Origin: Daphnia pulex
Taxonomy: Eukaryota; Arthropoda; Branchiopoda; Diplostraca; Daphniidae
DNA length: 64,000 bases
Direction of reading: 5' to 3'
Assembly (NCBI RefSeq): GCF_021134715.1
Contig: NC_060025.1
Location: 8,184,001 to 8,248,000, forward strand
The position numbers and the translations under genes were made by a program. The notes beneath the pieces were generated by a model that was not told the DNA's origin, did no database searches, and saw only the letters and a program-made list of their open reading frames with translations. This document shows positions 36,632 through 48,900 of this stretch, one piece after another. The stretch's first letter is position 1. Each line of letters starts with the position of its first letter.

Positions 36632-38400
36632 TTAAGAATTTCTCGCCCGAATGCAGTATGAATACGACCTGCCCTATATATTGTGAATTCGGGATGGTGT
36701 AAAGATTTACTGGCAATTGCGACCCATGGATGCGAGGATTGGAAGGACTTTTTGGATGATGAAGATGAAGATGAATTTTAGGGATAATGATGATTGCTGT
36801 GCGATTGAGCGAAGAAATTAACGTAAATTTTGTCCTTATTTGGTTTGTTATCAAGTTCAAGTATCGTCTTACTTTATGAAATTTGTTATATGTAGAAACA
36901 TACTCATTTGCTAAGTGTCTTTAATATGGTGTTTTAGTTTGTACTGTTTTGTTTTCTACCCTCAAATTTCCTAAAATAAAAATAAATCGTGAAGTTACGA
37001 TAGTTACCAATACCGCAAATAAGAAAATGCCCGTACTGGTTCTTTTTTACCAAACCCCAAAAGAGTTGAAAAATCTGAGCGTTTATGTGCTGTCTACGTG
37101 GTAAATGCTTGTGAACAACTTTCTCATAAATTTGTGTGACAGAGCCACCAAGATATTCATTAAATTGTAACAGTCCTGGCTGTTCGATCGCGAAAATTTC
37201 GTGACTGAATTGAAACTGAAATACTTATTTGAAAACTATCGTAAAGTGTGATATTAAACGAATTAACTGGCACGAATTCCGGACTGATGAAAAAAGGAAG
37301 ACTTTAACATTATTTGGTTAATAGCGTCGCGTACTATGACGCTACGTTTTTAAATTTTGTTTAAACCAGTATTTTCTATTTAGCTAACACTACAAGAGTT
37401 TATGACTTTTTCCGAATGTCTCTAAATCTTTGAATGTATGTCTGTGTGTAATAATTAAAGTAGGCAGCAAACAAATTTATACAAAAGCAAAAGGTGCTGC
37501 GGTAAGGCAGGGTACGATAAGAAAATCCCAATCCCCATTCCAAACAAATTTTTTTTTGCCCGGAAAACGATAAATTTTTTCTTTGAAGGTTACGTCAACG
37601 TGTGATCGATTCTTATTTTCAAGACAAAATAGAGGCGTTTTATTAATAATGAGAACCCTTCCCTACATTTCCTTTTGGTGAAGGTCGATTTAGAAAGACC
37701 ACATTTGGTTAAAAATGCAGCGAGTTTTTCTTATCGACACAGTTTGTCAAGCAGGCAAGTTCAACTGTATCGTGCTATTCTTATACATTTATTTCTACAT
37801 TATATTTTCATGAGTCAAGCTGTCAAAAGTGTCAAGTAGGCAAAGAATGATATTGTCAATGACTCAATAATGGTGTTGATGCAACCCTGCCTAGTGCCCA
37901 CTCCCCCTCAAACTGGTGGATTTAAGGATTTTAGAAATTTCTAGTTTTCGTCATTCGACTGCCGAGTGCCGAGCCTCGTGGCGGCAGGTAACGTTTTCTG
38001 CTTGTGATGTAACTTAGTAATCTACTGTACTTTGGTTTCGTTTTGTGAAATAAGTATAACATTCGAGATTCTTTTCTGACAATTAGTAAAACGTTTTTAA
38101 GTTAAGAAGCCGAAATTTACATTTGAGTAGTTCATGGTGGAAATCAATTTTCTTTGCCAAAGTGGACGCGAATGTGTGGCTGCCAAAAAAACATTGTGAC
38201 CACGTGATCGACTGCAGCAGTGATCGGACGTATTAGAATGCAGTTTAAGTAATTTGGATCATCTTAATATGAAACGTCTTCGTAGAATGTTTTGAACTAT
38301 TACTTTAAGATTTTATCTAGAAAGTATTTAGATATTTTAGTTATGCAGAATAGTGTATTTTAATTGATGATTCTCATCTGCTTTTGTCTCAGATAACCAC
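36632..38400. other. Intergenic, with a second copy of a direct repeat
   Basis: 3' UTR of the LRR gene (AATAAA near 36977), then the repeat at 37013-37220. The remaining 1.1 kb shows no supported gene. Confidence 0.5.
37013..37220 (+). repeat. Diverged direct repeat, copy 2
   Basis: Pairs with 31079-31320, same orientation, 5.9 kb away. It lacks about 35 bp present in copy 1. Confidence 0.8.
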
Positions 38401-38429
38401 ACATTGCATTGCCATGTTTTTCTTCTGTG

Positions 38430-41400
38430 ACAGGGAGAATGATTGAATGGAGACTGGTCAGATGAGCTCAACTGCACTGGGACGGTAACTAGATAGTAAT
38501 GGTGATCAAACCTGGTGTGCTTGTTAATTTGTGTCTTTTTTAGACGTCTGACCTAACATTGAAGCCTATCAAATACGATTCACTGTGGGGGTAAAGTGTG
38601 CATCCCTCAAGACTGGGTCTGTGATGGCTTGGTGTATTGCTCTGATGTGAAGGATGAATTACATTGTAACACAACAGTAAGATTTTAATGCTTTGAGTGT
38701 TATATAATTGTTGAAGTCATTTTTATTTTACTAGACTTGCAAGAAAGGATTTCAGTGTGGAAGAGAATGTATCTTAAACCAGTGGGTCTATGATGGTGTC
38801 AGACTGCGCAGGTGGATCTTATGAAAAAGAATGTGGTAAGCTAAACATGTTTTTTCTATTATTGGTAATTATGGATAACTTCAAACTGTGAAAAATCAGG
38901 TCATGAAGCATTCATGAGTCACAGTTGCTTACCTGAACATGGCTGGTTCAGTTGTCTCAGCAAAGGAACTCAATGTCTGCCCATTAGTCGCGCTTGTGAC
39001 GGTTTTGCAGATTGTGACGATCGGACGGATGAAGGAGGCCAGTGTAGTAAGTTTCAAGTGTTGTGCTATCACTATCTTGCTATTAATACCATTATGTCTT
39101 AGATTCGACTACAAGTTGCTCAAACAGTTGCCCAAATGATTGCCATAAAACTCCTCGTGGTCCTGTCTGCTCATGTCCCTCAGGCTATCATATCAATGGG
39201 ACGACTTGTGTTGGTAAGTCGTTTGTGCATATTTTTTACTTTTTATTATACTCATGAATTATTTGCAGATATCGATGAATGCTCGATGGATCACCCCACG
39301 TGCAGCCAACGTGTGCGAACAAACAAGTAGGATTTGAATGTTCTTGTTCTTCCGGTTATACTTTTGGCACCCGTAATAATGGAAGTTGCGTTGCTACTGG
39401 TAAGTGGATAGCTCGGAGTAAGGGTTTATAACGTATTAATTCCTTCATTTTAAATGTCTGTAGGGTCCGAACCAATGCTGCTAATTACAACTGATCGAGA
39501 TATTCACTACATCGCCTTCCAAAGAGTATGGACTCGTTCAATCGGGCATTTCCCGTGTCGCAGCCGACTATGAAGATGGGGTCGTCTACTGCAGTGAAAA
39601 GAGTAAGGACAAGGCAGGCATTTACAAATCCATGTTAGATGGATCAGTTTTTCAGTACGTTGTTTCGGTTGGTGTGGAGTTGGTTGAAGACTTTGCGATC
39701 AACTGGGTTGGAAGACATTTATTTCGCGGAGTCCGGCCGGAATCACATCGTCGTTTGCTATTTTTATGCTGTCATTTGCAGTGTTGTCATTAGTGGACAA
39801 CTAGACAAACATCGTGCCATGGCCGTCTATCCTGAAGAAAGTTTGCTTTTCCGGTCCAAATTTGGGGTTTTAGTCAACACATTGGTTTTGCTGGCATGGA
39901 TGGAAGGATCGCAGTAGACAAACGTAATCACGACAGATGTTATCTGGTCAAATGGATTGGATGAAACTATTCAACGCATATATTGGGGAGACGCTAAACT
40001 TAATCGTAATGAAAGTTTGTGGTTTGATGGATCTGATCGTAAAATCTTGCCCGTTATTAAAGTGATCTGTCCTTACACTCTCGACATCTTTCAAACAAAA
40101 TCTTTTGGTGCGATTCTCTGGAGCATGAAGTTCTTTCCGCTAGATTTGTAAAGTCAATGACGGCAAGTTAATCCCTTAAATCCAACTTTTCCAGGTACTG
40201 TTCAAAGAAGTTTTGCTAACTCCAACTGGTATCCATGTTCATCATCCTTTCAAGCAAAGCCATCTTACCAACCCCTGCCGAAACGTGATTTGCAGCCATC
40301 TGTCTTCATTTCACCAACCCTACAAGGCTACAAGTGCGCTTGCCCTGTCGGCATGACGTTGAACAAAGACGGCCGTACCTGCGACACTATTTCCGTCCAT
40401 GAGTCTTGCATCGTCATCGCAACTTTCACTGACATTTATCGCATGACTCATTCCATCCTTCGTCTGCCTACGCGTAACATGGGAAACATCGGTGCATTGG
40501 CGTACAACCTATTGGGCCCTTCAATCGTCTACATCGACATGATCCAGAGAACAATCTACTCGATGCATCTGGATACTTATCAGCAGACAGTTCTCTTCGA
40601 AAACGTCGACATGGTCTAGAGGTTGGACGTGGATCCCTTCACGGTGAACATTTACTGGACGGAAGTTACTCGGGGAACTGTCGTACTTGGTCGAAAGAAT
40701 CACGATGGTAGTTACGACCGTTTAGTATTGGCCCGAAATCTTAACAGCCCACAAGGTATTACCATTGGATCATAATCCGGTAGGATGTTCATCGTCGAGG
40801 GCCGCATCAGTCACGTCATCAGCGTCTGGCATACGGATGGAACTAACCGACAGGAGTTGGTCAAAGTTCATGGAATTGTATCGACGATGGCTTACGACGG
40901 CAAACATCTCTACTTCAGCGACTCCCTGCGAGGTACAATTGAACGGATCGAAGTCAACGGTGAAAATTGAACCATCCTTCGCTCTCATCTGGGCACTCCG
41001 GTTTCCATGGACGTCGATGCAGATTCCGTCTTTTGGCTGACTCAATCCTCCACTCGCATCAGCTGGTTGAACAAGCAAGATCCGAAAACTATGCCTGGCT
41101 TCGTTATCGACGCTTCCGAGAACATAACCGTTGATTATCGGTTGATGGTCGTTGTAGACCTTTTTAACATCGAAAGCCATAAGCATCCGTGCGTGGGATG
41201 TTCTGGAGGTTGCAGTGATATTTGCGCACCAACACCTGATGGTCACTTGCCTATGTCCGTTGATTAAGGTTTTGGTAGAAGATAAACGAGTCTGCAATCC
41301 ATCCGACTGCATTGGTGATCACTGGTTTAAAAGTAATATCGGTTGTATTCCCGCCAAGTATCGATGCGACGGAGTCAACGATTGTGCCCTAGGTGAAGAT

Positions 41401-41550
41401 GAGCTTCAGTGCCGCAATACTACAACAGAAGCAGGTTGTACCAGTTCACAGTTTCAATGCCAAAACGACGGATGTGTCTCCAACCATTTCTACTGTTATG
41501 GAGACGCCGACCGTCAAGAACGATCTGACTCTTTGCTTTGTAACTTGTAA
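38430..41550 (+). pseudogene. Decayed LDL-receptor-related (LRP-like) gene
   Basis: Pieces appear in the order of an LRP. LDLa modules come first ([16 protein letters not shown] with [29 protein letters not shown]). EGF modules follow (CPNDCHKTPRGPVCSCPSGY; DIDECSMDHPTC). YWTD-propeller blades are present (DETIQRIYWGDAKL, AYDGKHLYFSDSLRGTIERI, PVSMDVDADSVFWLTQ), an EGF piece (YKCACPVGMTLNKDGRTC), and more LDLa (YRCDGVNDCALGEDELQC). GT-AG introns survive between early modules, so it was a normal spliced gene, not a retrocopy. Several frame changes and stops inside modules (for example TGA after GENDSL-equivalent start, TAG at 40618, TGA at 40968) plus irregular module spacing show decay. There is no signal peptide, TM or NPxY tail in reach. 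Some breaks could be assembly errors. Confidence 0.75.
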
Positions 41551-43436
41551 ATTTTTATTACTGACATTTTTTTTTTCATGTTTCAAAATGTAATTGTTTT
41601 ATTAATGTTCTTTTGCTCTTTAGGATTCCATTGTCAACCTCAACCTGATGTGCATTTTCAAGTTAGAGAGGGGCACTTTGATGGAGATTGTGCAGACTTG
41701 CAACTGTATTATTTGCCTATGTTTGTGTGTCCACGCAATCTTGGCGAAATGGTCAATGTTGCCTTATGGTTTTGAGGCATATTTTATCGGCTGCAGTTTT
41801 CGATATTTCGTCTGTTGGTACTCCTGTAGCGGCGTTGAGGTTATACCTGATGTACAGTTGCAATTAATTATTATTTGTAACTGTATTTCTGTTCCCGTTA
41901 TGGTTTAATCGTTTGCCGTTGTCCACTTGATCCATTGGCGAAACAGAGGAGATAGAAAAGTGACTGAAATTTAAAACTGATGTGTTAAATTCAAAGTGCA
42001 TATTTGTGCTGCTTTCCTATCTGGTGTTTCTAAAAAAAAAAAAAAAAACTTTTCCTTGCTGAGATAACCATTAATGGAGTGTTTTCCTCTTGGTAATGTA
42101 GGAATATAGCCCTAAATTACACATTGATGAAACGTTTTTGGAATAATAAATCTTCTCTTTTCCCCTTCTTTTAACCACCTGTCAATACCAAATTCCATTC
42201 ATTTATGCAATAGATTTATATATAAAAAAATAGTCTTCCTATTTTTAAAATAAAAATTCTTGCTTACTTTTGTACTCTTACAATAATTTTTGTTTATTAT
42301 TAACACAGCATTCGATGATTTATCATCAAATATCCATCAAAAATTACAGGGCAAGGGTCAGCAGACAAATTTAATTTTGGTAGTTACATAACAGGCAAGT
42401 CACTTGAAAGAAAAGAATAAAATTCTTTAACCTTATTTAACAATTGTAGAAGTGTCTCAGAGATTCTACAGTTACCTAAACATATTCCAACCAACAGAAA
42501 CTGAATTGAATTATGTAAACCCACATTTTTGAAGTAGATGAGGAAACTTAACCACACATTACTGCAGGATCAATAAATATTCAACATGATAACACCCTTT
42601 GTTATTGCTTTTTGGTGAAGTATCCTATTTTAAAATTACACATAAACAGTTAGTCAATGACTAGATAAAAATGGAATTGACACCTACATTGGCTAATCCA
42701 CAAGGAGTTCAAGTCTCAAGACAAGTGAAAATGAAAGTAATAGAAAATGGAGAGGACTTCATTCTGCATTACCAATTCAATTAGATGCCCAGACCCTAGA
42801 GTGAGGATCAAATGAGCCAGGAACATTCTGTTGTTGTGAGACAGGGTAGTGTAGAAAGGATTTTTCATCTTCGCCATCATTGGCTGTAGTTGCCTTTTCT
42901 TGCAGTACCTATGCCACAATGAGTAGAAACACATTCTGAATAACTAGCAAGTTTACCTTACCAACTTGGTGTTTTTCCTTTCAGCAATCCACTGTCCAAG
43001 TGCTGTTGCCCGGGTTCTGAAACGCCTGGAATCATTTACAGATGCCATAGAGGAGGCACATGAACGAATATCACTGCCTTCTCATCCTTGTAGAATTTGG
43101 ATTGGCGTTCATTATCACCTTGGGGATTTCGTCTGTTGTGTATACTTGTGACGTGTGATGCTGCGTGTTGGCTTAGGTGAAATTTGGTGGGGAGAATATT
43201 ACGTGAGTATTATGAAAGTTATTTGTTACCTTTGTTTGTTACTTCTTTCAATTAAGTGTCAACGAGCTAGAGCGGACATTGTTTTCATGTTGTACTTTTA
43301 AACGCTTCTTCTTTCTGACGCTAGACGGCATAGCCTTGATCGTTTAAGTTACGTTTACTTTGCACAGTGTCTGACGAAATTTCTCGCTGCTACTATTAGG
43401 AAATTTTGGTAGACTTCTGTCAGTTTTTATTCAGCA

Positions 43437-43823
43437 ACAAAGCTCACTTGTTAGATTTTTAATCATGTGTTTTTTTTTCTACTTCCGGTTTTCTTATTTC
43501 TGTCAGTAGTTCAGTAAATATTCGTCTGACGCACAAAAGAACTACATATTCGTGATCCTCGTCAAATTTGTAGTAAAGTTCATGTTCGTTTTTGTACGTA
43601 CGCGTACTTCCGGTTTCAAGAATTTTCCTGAACTATAGTTCAGGAAAATTCTCGATTTTGACCAAATTCTGGATTTCGTTGAAATTACACCTAATCGACC
43701 CCAAATTTCACGTAGATCACGAATATTTGTTTTATTTTGACGGCAGCTCAATGGTTAAGGTGCTATGGCTTATTTCCGGTATACTTCCGGAAAATTTGCA
43801 TAAAAGTAGCAAGTGAGCTTTGT
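43437..43823 (+). mobile_element. ~387-bp short inverted-repeat element (MITE), copy 1
   Basis: Terminal ACAAAGCTCACTTG and its reverse complement. The interior has an internal palindrome at TTTTCCTGAACTATAGTTCA and two CTTCCGG motifs. Noncoding. No clear target duplication. Same family as 48271-48658, 54945-55311 and the truncated 50782-50854. Confidence 0.8.
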
Positions 43824-43979
43824 TCTTTGTACATTTCTAAGGATTGAATGCTAGGTTATAGCAAACAAATATGGACTTTTCAAGTTTTGTGATTATCTTA
43901 AGATCAGTCCTTCAAAAGTTAAAATATTGAGTTTTGAGACGTGTCAAATAGATGGCGTGTTGATTGTTTCAGTTATGGA

Positions 43980-44398
43980 ATGGCGGTTTGCTGTCAAAAG
44001 TTAAGCTACTATCCTTTCTTCGAAAATTACCAACAAATTCATACGTTAATTCGAGTGATTTCGTCTCTAACTTGTCGGTGATGTGTTCTTTTCCGTGTGC
44101 ATGTTGGATAACCTTAATGTTTCTCATCAACTTACAGGAGGAAACGTGAAAGGGACGTGGCCGTCGTGCAGCCTACCGTTTACTATTTTGTTCAAAATCA
44201 TTTTATTCTACTGAATGTGCCATCGAAAGGATACAGGTAATAATCAACACTAGCTTTATCCATTTCATGAATTGCTGAAACATATCGTCTTTTATTAGGA
44301 GTCATAATTATCAACTGTTTGTATTGGACTTGCTAGATCACCAACAGCCCAGCATAGACCAATCTTTCATTTCATCTTCTCGAGAGAAGATTAGATAA
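43980..44398 (+). CDS. Putative 98-aa spliced gene, left arm copy
   Basis: Exons 43980-44077, 44138-44236 and 44299-44398 keep one frame across introns of 60 and 62 bp, the usual size here. The product begins MAVCCQKLSYYPFFENYQQI, becomes basic at the first junction (RRKRERDVAVVQPTVYYF) and ends QSFISSSREKIR. No signal peptide, TM or domain that I recognise. Support is the frame continuity and splice sites only, so it could be a fragment of a longer gene. A mirror copy lies at 54377-54788. Confidence 0.42.
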
Positions 44399-45304
44399 CT
44401 GGTGGTTTCATGTGCAAGATCACTTATCATGTCACTGAACTTTTTCCGTTTCAGTCTAATATGTATTTAAAGTATTGATCTCCACTTATGTCTATCTAAT
44501 GTTTAAGAGACGCTTTTGAGTGTATACTGATAATTGTTTATTCTTTTAGATCATAGACGTCAAGCACATTATGACACAAATTATAAACAAGGTGACTTAT
44601 TTTTATTTTTTTATTTACAGGTTCTAAACACCAGGGTTCTAAATTTGCATGGCAGACTTTATGAGAAGTCATGTCCTTTCAAGAAAGTCAACAAGGTCCC
44701 TTGTTTACTAACCCAATGGCTGCTACCCTTGAATCTCCTTTTTTACTTTCTTAAACAGGCCATCTTTATTTGAGGTATTGCTTATTCTGTTGCTACAATC
44801 TTATTGAATATTATTGTCATCCAAATTAAATGTTCGTTCTGCTTACAGGGTAATCATTCGCTACTTATCGTGGACTTCATCCATTGCTGGAAACCAACCT
44901 TGAGAGCATGCTGTCATTCAAGACTGATAAATTGTGTAGTTAGCTAAATTACAAGTGCATATCTGGGCTCCCTTCTTTTCTGTGGCCCCGTTTCCCTAAC
45001 TAACCACTAACCAACGCCCGCCGGTGGTCACTCACCCGCTGTGAAACCAGGAGGAGGGGAGGGCTCTGGTCGAACGGGGACTTGGAAGGCGCATGATCCG
45101 ATGAAAACTTTTGGAGGGTCATGAGTCTAACCCGGAAGCCTAGTATGACTACATCTCCCCGGAAAAACTTGCCTCGTACTTCTCTCTTCTTCTCGGTCCA
45201 GATACTATCTCTGGGGGCCGTAGACAAAACCTACAACAGCATGCGCGAGTTTAAACAATGCATCCACTACCCAATGAAACAAAAAGCCATGGTTAATTTT
45301 TTGT

Positions 45305-45348
45305 GGAAATCTCCGTCAGTAAAGTTACAAAGACTGACGCAGATTTCC
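45305..45348 (+). other. Short strong hairpin in the palindrome arm
   Basis: GGAAATCTCCGTCAGT and ACTGACGCAGATTTCC form a 16-bp stem with one mismatch around a 12-nt loop. It is too short for a typical animal pre-miRNA. It is repeated in the right arm (53427-53470). It lies in a GC-richer, conserved-looking block (44990-45430) whose role I cannot assign. Confidence 0.55.
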
Positions 45349-45870
45349 GAAAAACTAAACCATCGCTGTTTGTCTCATTGCCGCAGCGGTGGTGGCGGGT
45401 TGCGTTTAAACTCGTGCAGTAGTAAACCGTCTTGAACCGGACGCTCTGTTTATTGAAATTTTTGTATATTAAAAAAATAATAATAAATAACAGTTTAATG
45501 TATTAAATGTTTTATTTATTACAGACATCATATTGTTAGGGTTTAACATTGGTTTATGTGGTTTAAGGTATAAATTCGAGAGTAGGTGTATGTGAGGTTT
45601 GAAGAATTGGAAGGTTGAAGTTAGTGGGGCTTGGAGATTAATTGGTGTGGATACATGTTGGTAGGGTTATAGATTAGATTGGTAGGGTTACTGATTTTTT
45701 ATCCAAACTTGAAATATCCCCTCTCCAAATTCCTCCACTTTCCTTTCCCAATCCCAAAATCATGTTTATTATTTGTTTGACATAAACACCCCATATTTCT
45801 TTTTTGTTTCTTCTTAACATAATAACGCTAAACTACATTGACACAATGCCAATTTAATAAAATAATAATG

Positions 45871-45955
45871 CAACTTTAACACGACACCAGCACCAAGGAA
45901 CGGCCAATTGAATTTGATGCAGAAAGATCTATCACCAGCATAGGCTGCAACAACG
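45871..45955. repeat. ~85-bp dispersed exon-like repeat, copy 1
   Basis: Shares the pattern ACACCAGCA..AAGGAAC.GCCA..TTGATGCA..TCTnTCACCAGC..GGCTGCAAC with 46249-46330 and, more loosely, 49935-50030 and 57868-57925. Mirror copies fall at 52820-52904 and 52445-52526. Nearby AACCTGnAACnGAAATGA also repeats (45985, 46625), so whole units of several hundred bp appear to have been duplicated. Noncoding; flanked by splice-like signals on the minus strand of the left arm. Confidence 0.6.
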
Positions 45956-46248
45956 TACCACAGCGGACAGCAACTACGCGAAACCTGTAACCGAAATGAA
46001 TTAATATTCAGCATCAATGGAATATGGAAATGCTGTCAATGAAAAGACAAATAAAGGTCACTTTATGTTATTTACAAGAGTTAACACAAATCATTAGCTT
46101 ACCATTACGAAAATTGTAAATGTCAAATTCAAAATGCTGACTGAAAAAAAAAAACATGTGTGAATTAGACTGGAACAAAGAAGAAGGTTAGGCTAAGACT
46201 TAAACTAGCTGAAAATCTACAGACAATGCAAATTGAACCAAATACTGC

Positions 46249-46330
46249 CTGCAACTTCTGTAACAAGACACCAGCAACAAGGAACAGCCACAGGTTAACT
46301 TGATGCACAACAATCTTTCACCAGCCAAGG
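46249..46330. repeat. ~85-bp dispersed exon-like repeat, copy 2
   Basis: See the unit at 45871; conserved core GACACCAGCAACAAGGAACA and CTTTCACCAGCC. Confidence 0.6.
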
Positions 46331-47799
46331 GGTAAACAAACAAAGAACCTTGTTGACCGTTTTGGTGGGGTTGGCCTTTTCCTTATCCTCGGATGGGCAA
46401 CAAAATGGTTCTCATTCGGTCTAAATGCAAAATCTAAAGCAAAATTTACATTAGAAATAAAAATAATTAAAACTTTGCACACAAAATGATGAATTCATTT
46501 CTCTCTCTCATCAACAACAAATAATTGGATCTGGCGAAGGCATCAATATCTTGAAGATTTACAACTTGAAAGGGAAAAGTTAATGTGAACATTATTGTCT
46601 TAAAGAACACAGTAATTCAAAATATTTTTGGTAAAATAACTAACCTGCAACAGAAATGATTTTTCTTCAGAAGACATAGGTTGTGAGCTTGCATTATTGG
46701 ATTAGACCATTTGGCTATTTCATTTCTATTGTCACAAGCTACATTGAAACGAATTATTAAATAAAGATTGTTTTATCTATTATTACTTAAAAACAGTTAA
46801 CTTGTTACCCGATCTCCGTTGTTAAAACAACTTGTTGAAAGTTACGACGTGTAATGTCATGTCATGTGTGTCTGTGACTGACTGTGCAACTAACTTAAGA
46901 TTCAAAACTCAATACTAGATGTCGCCAGTGTCGCCGATGTTATTCTTTCATGGTGAAACGAGGGCGAAATGAGCGAAACAAATAGTTGCTAATTTAAACT
47001 TATTCCTGTGATTTCAAATACCAAATTTAACTTCGTATCTTATGTAGGTTTATCTTTACTTAGTTCTCTTATTTTTATACTGTACCAACTTATTTCTTCA
47101 AATTCTAGATGCATACTGTGTTACTGTCAGTCATTCCAACAATGACTTAGTGCTCAGTCAATTTCCATCCATTAGATCCTCATGCTGTCAAAAGCCTAAA
47201 ACTCATGTTTGAAGAGCACATATAGTGGAATACAAATGTGCTGGGATAAGGTATTTCCCCATTACTGCTACCAGTTCATTTCAATTCAGATTTTCATGTA
47301 ACATAGGTATTCTTGCTTATGAACCATAGGATTTTTTCTGAATCCCGCAATTTTGGTGATGTACTCTGCAACAGCATGTTTGTTGTTATGGCTGTTTTTA
47401 CTTTGGTTCAGAAGGCAACCCAACTAAGAGATAGGTATAGTCTTATGTCTTATAGGTAAATTTGTGTAAATTTGTAAATAACATAGAGAATTTCCGTGTC
47501 CCATTTCCACTTAGAGTTTCAGTGACATGAAGAATGTGAAGTGAACCACCTATCACCACGCTACTGCAATACTTCATGACACTTTCTTAAGCATCAGGAA
47601 ATTTATCTCAACATGTGGAGTAATGCTGTTGGTTGCTGTGAATTCCATTTTTACGGTTTTGTCATCATGAACATTTCAACGTGTTTCTTAAAAAAGGTAA
47701 AGATTGATATGCTTTATTCATTTTTATATTTTCATTATTGTAAAACATTTTTTTTTTTTACAGAGCACTTCTTTGTGGAATCGTGTGGTCCTGGCACGG

Positions 47800-48900
47800 A
47801 GATTCTTGAACCAACGCTGGCTTTTGTGATTTTGTCCATGACCAACGTTCTGCTCCATCCTTATCTTCCCGACGTACGCTCATCCAGCTTCTGCTTCATC
47901 GCTTCGTACACAAAAATACAACTTGTCTTACTTCACTCACGAGTTGGAACACTACAGTGGTCGCTTCCGTGCCGCTGTTACACACCTGCAGTCACTCACC
48001 ACGGGATTATGCCCAGGTACCCGACAATTTACTTATTTTCGTAGATTATCTATTCTAATAGTATACTTACTTGTGTCTGTAATAATTCCGAAATCAGGCC
48101 CTACTTCATACGTAGTGTTACTTAGACAATTTTCTAACGCTAGATGGCTTTCCGATAGATGTCAGCTGTTAAAACAGTCAGTTTCAGTTACTTTAAAATC
48201 TCTTTAACCATGTATCGGCAGCTGTTGTGTGGAAATTTTTTAGTGAAAACTGACGATAGCTATTCCACCAACAAAGTTCACTTGTTAGATTTTTAAATAA
48301 TGTGTTTTTTTTTCTACTTCCGGTTTTCTGATTTCAGTCAGTAGTTCAGTAAATTTTCATTCCACGCACAAAAGAACCACAAATTCGTGATCCTCGTCAA
48401 ATTTGTGGTAAAGTTCATGTTTTTTTTTTGTACGTTTTCGTACTTCCGGTTTTGAGAATTTTCCTGAACTATAGTTCAGGAAAATTCTCGATTTTGGCCA
48501 AATTTTGGATTTCGTTTAAATCACACCTAATCGACCCCAAATTTCATGGAGATCACGAATATGTGGTTTATTTTGACGACAGCTCAATGGTTGCGGTGCT
48601 GTGGTTACTTCCGGTATACTTCCGGAAAATTTTCAAAAAACTAGCAAGTGAGCTTTGTTCTGTTTACTATTCTCAATATTGCAAGCTTGATTTTAAGTTT
48701 AAAAAATTGCATCTTTAAATCTTTGAGCTAAAAAACCTGATTGATCTTTATTATGTAACTTTTATTGGCATTTCACTTAATAACAACTGTTTTGTCTTTA
48801 TTCAGGTAATGCAGAGGAGACGTCGAGAAGATGGACACTAAAACATCTCTGTTATCTCCAAAATGTCAGCGCGGATCATCATTTGTTGTTGGTAATATTT
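47800..48900 (+). other. Possible coding exons running from the left arm into the spacer
   Basis: An open frame with THELEHYSGRFRAAVTHLQS ends at CCCAG followed by GTACCC (about 48015). A later acceptor at about 48806 would continue in frame with NAEETSRRWTLKHLCY until TAG near 48970. An AATAAA lies at about 49189. The donor is weak and no domain is recognised, so this is only a candidate. Most of the first exon lies in the 353-bp segment missing from the right arm. Confidence 0.25.
48271..48658 (+). mobile_element. Same MITE family, copy 2 (spans the left inner edge of the palindrome)
   Basis: About 388 bp, roughly 88-90% like copy 1 by eye. Only its first ~75 bp is mirrored in the right arm. 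Confidence 0.8.

Larger units (their letters stand above)
41787..48345 (+). repeat. Left arm of a ~6.5 kb inverted repeat
   Basis: Reads as the near-exact reverse complement of 50787-57248. Mirror sums are constant over long blocks (98775 for 44236-46020, 98749 for 42716-43151) and shift only at a few indels. Encoded frames are identical in both arms over many stretches, with rare substitutions. It contains a 98-aa spliced gene, short transposons and noncoding-looking spliced segments. Confidence 0.92.

Noticed and set aside
42716-42934. 72-codon minus frame repeated at 55815-56033
   Set aside because: Repetition is explained by the palindrome; no domain and unclear exon edges.
45000-45435. 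75- and 104-codon frames in the GC-richer block of the palindrome arms
   Set aside because: Overlap on opposite strands, include the hairpin and resemble no protein; duplication makes both appear twice.
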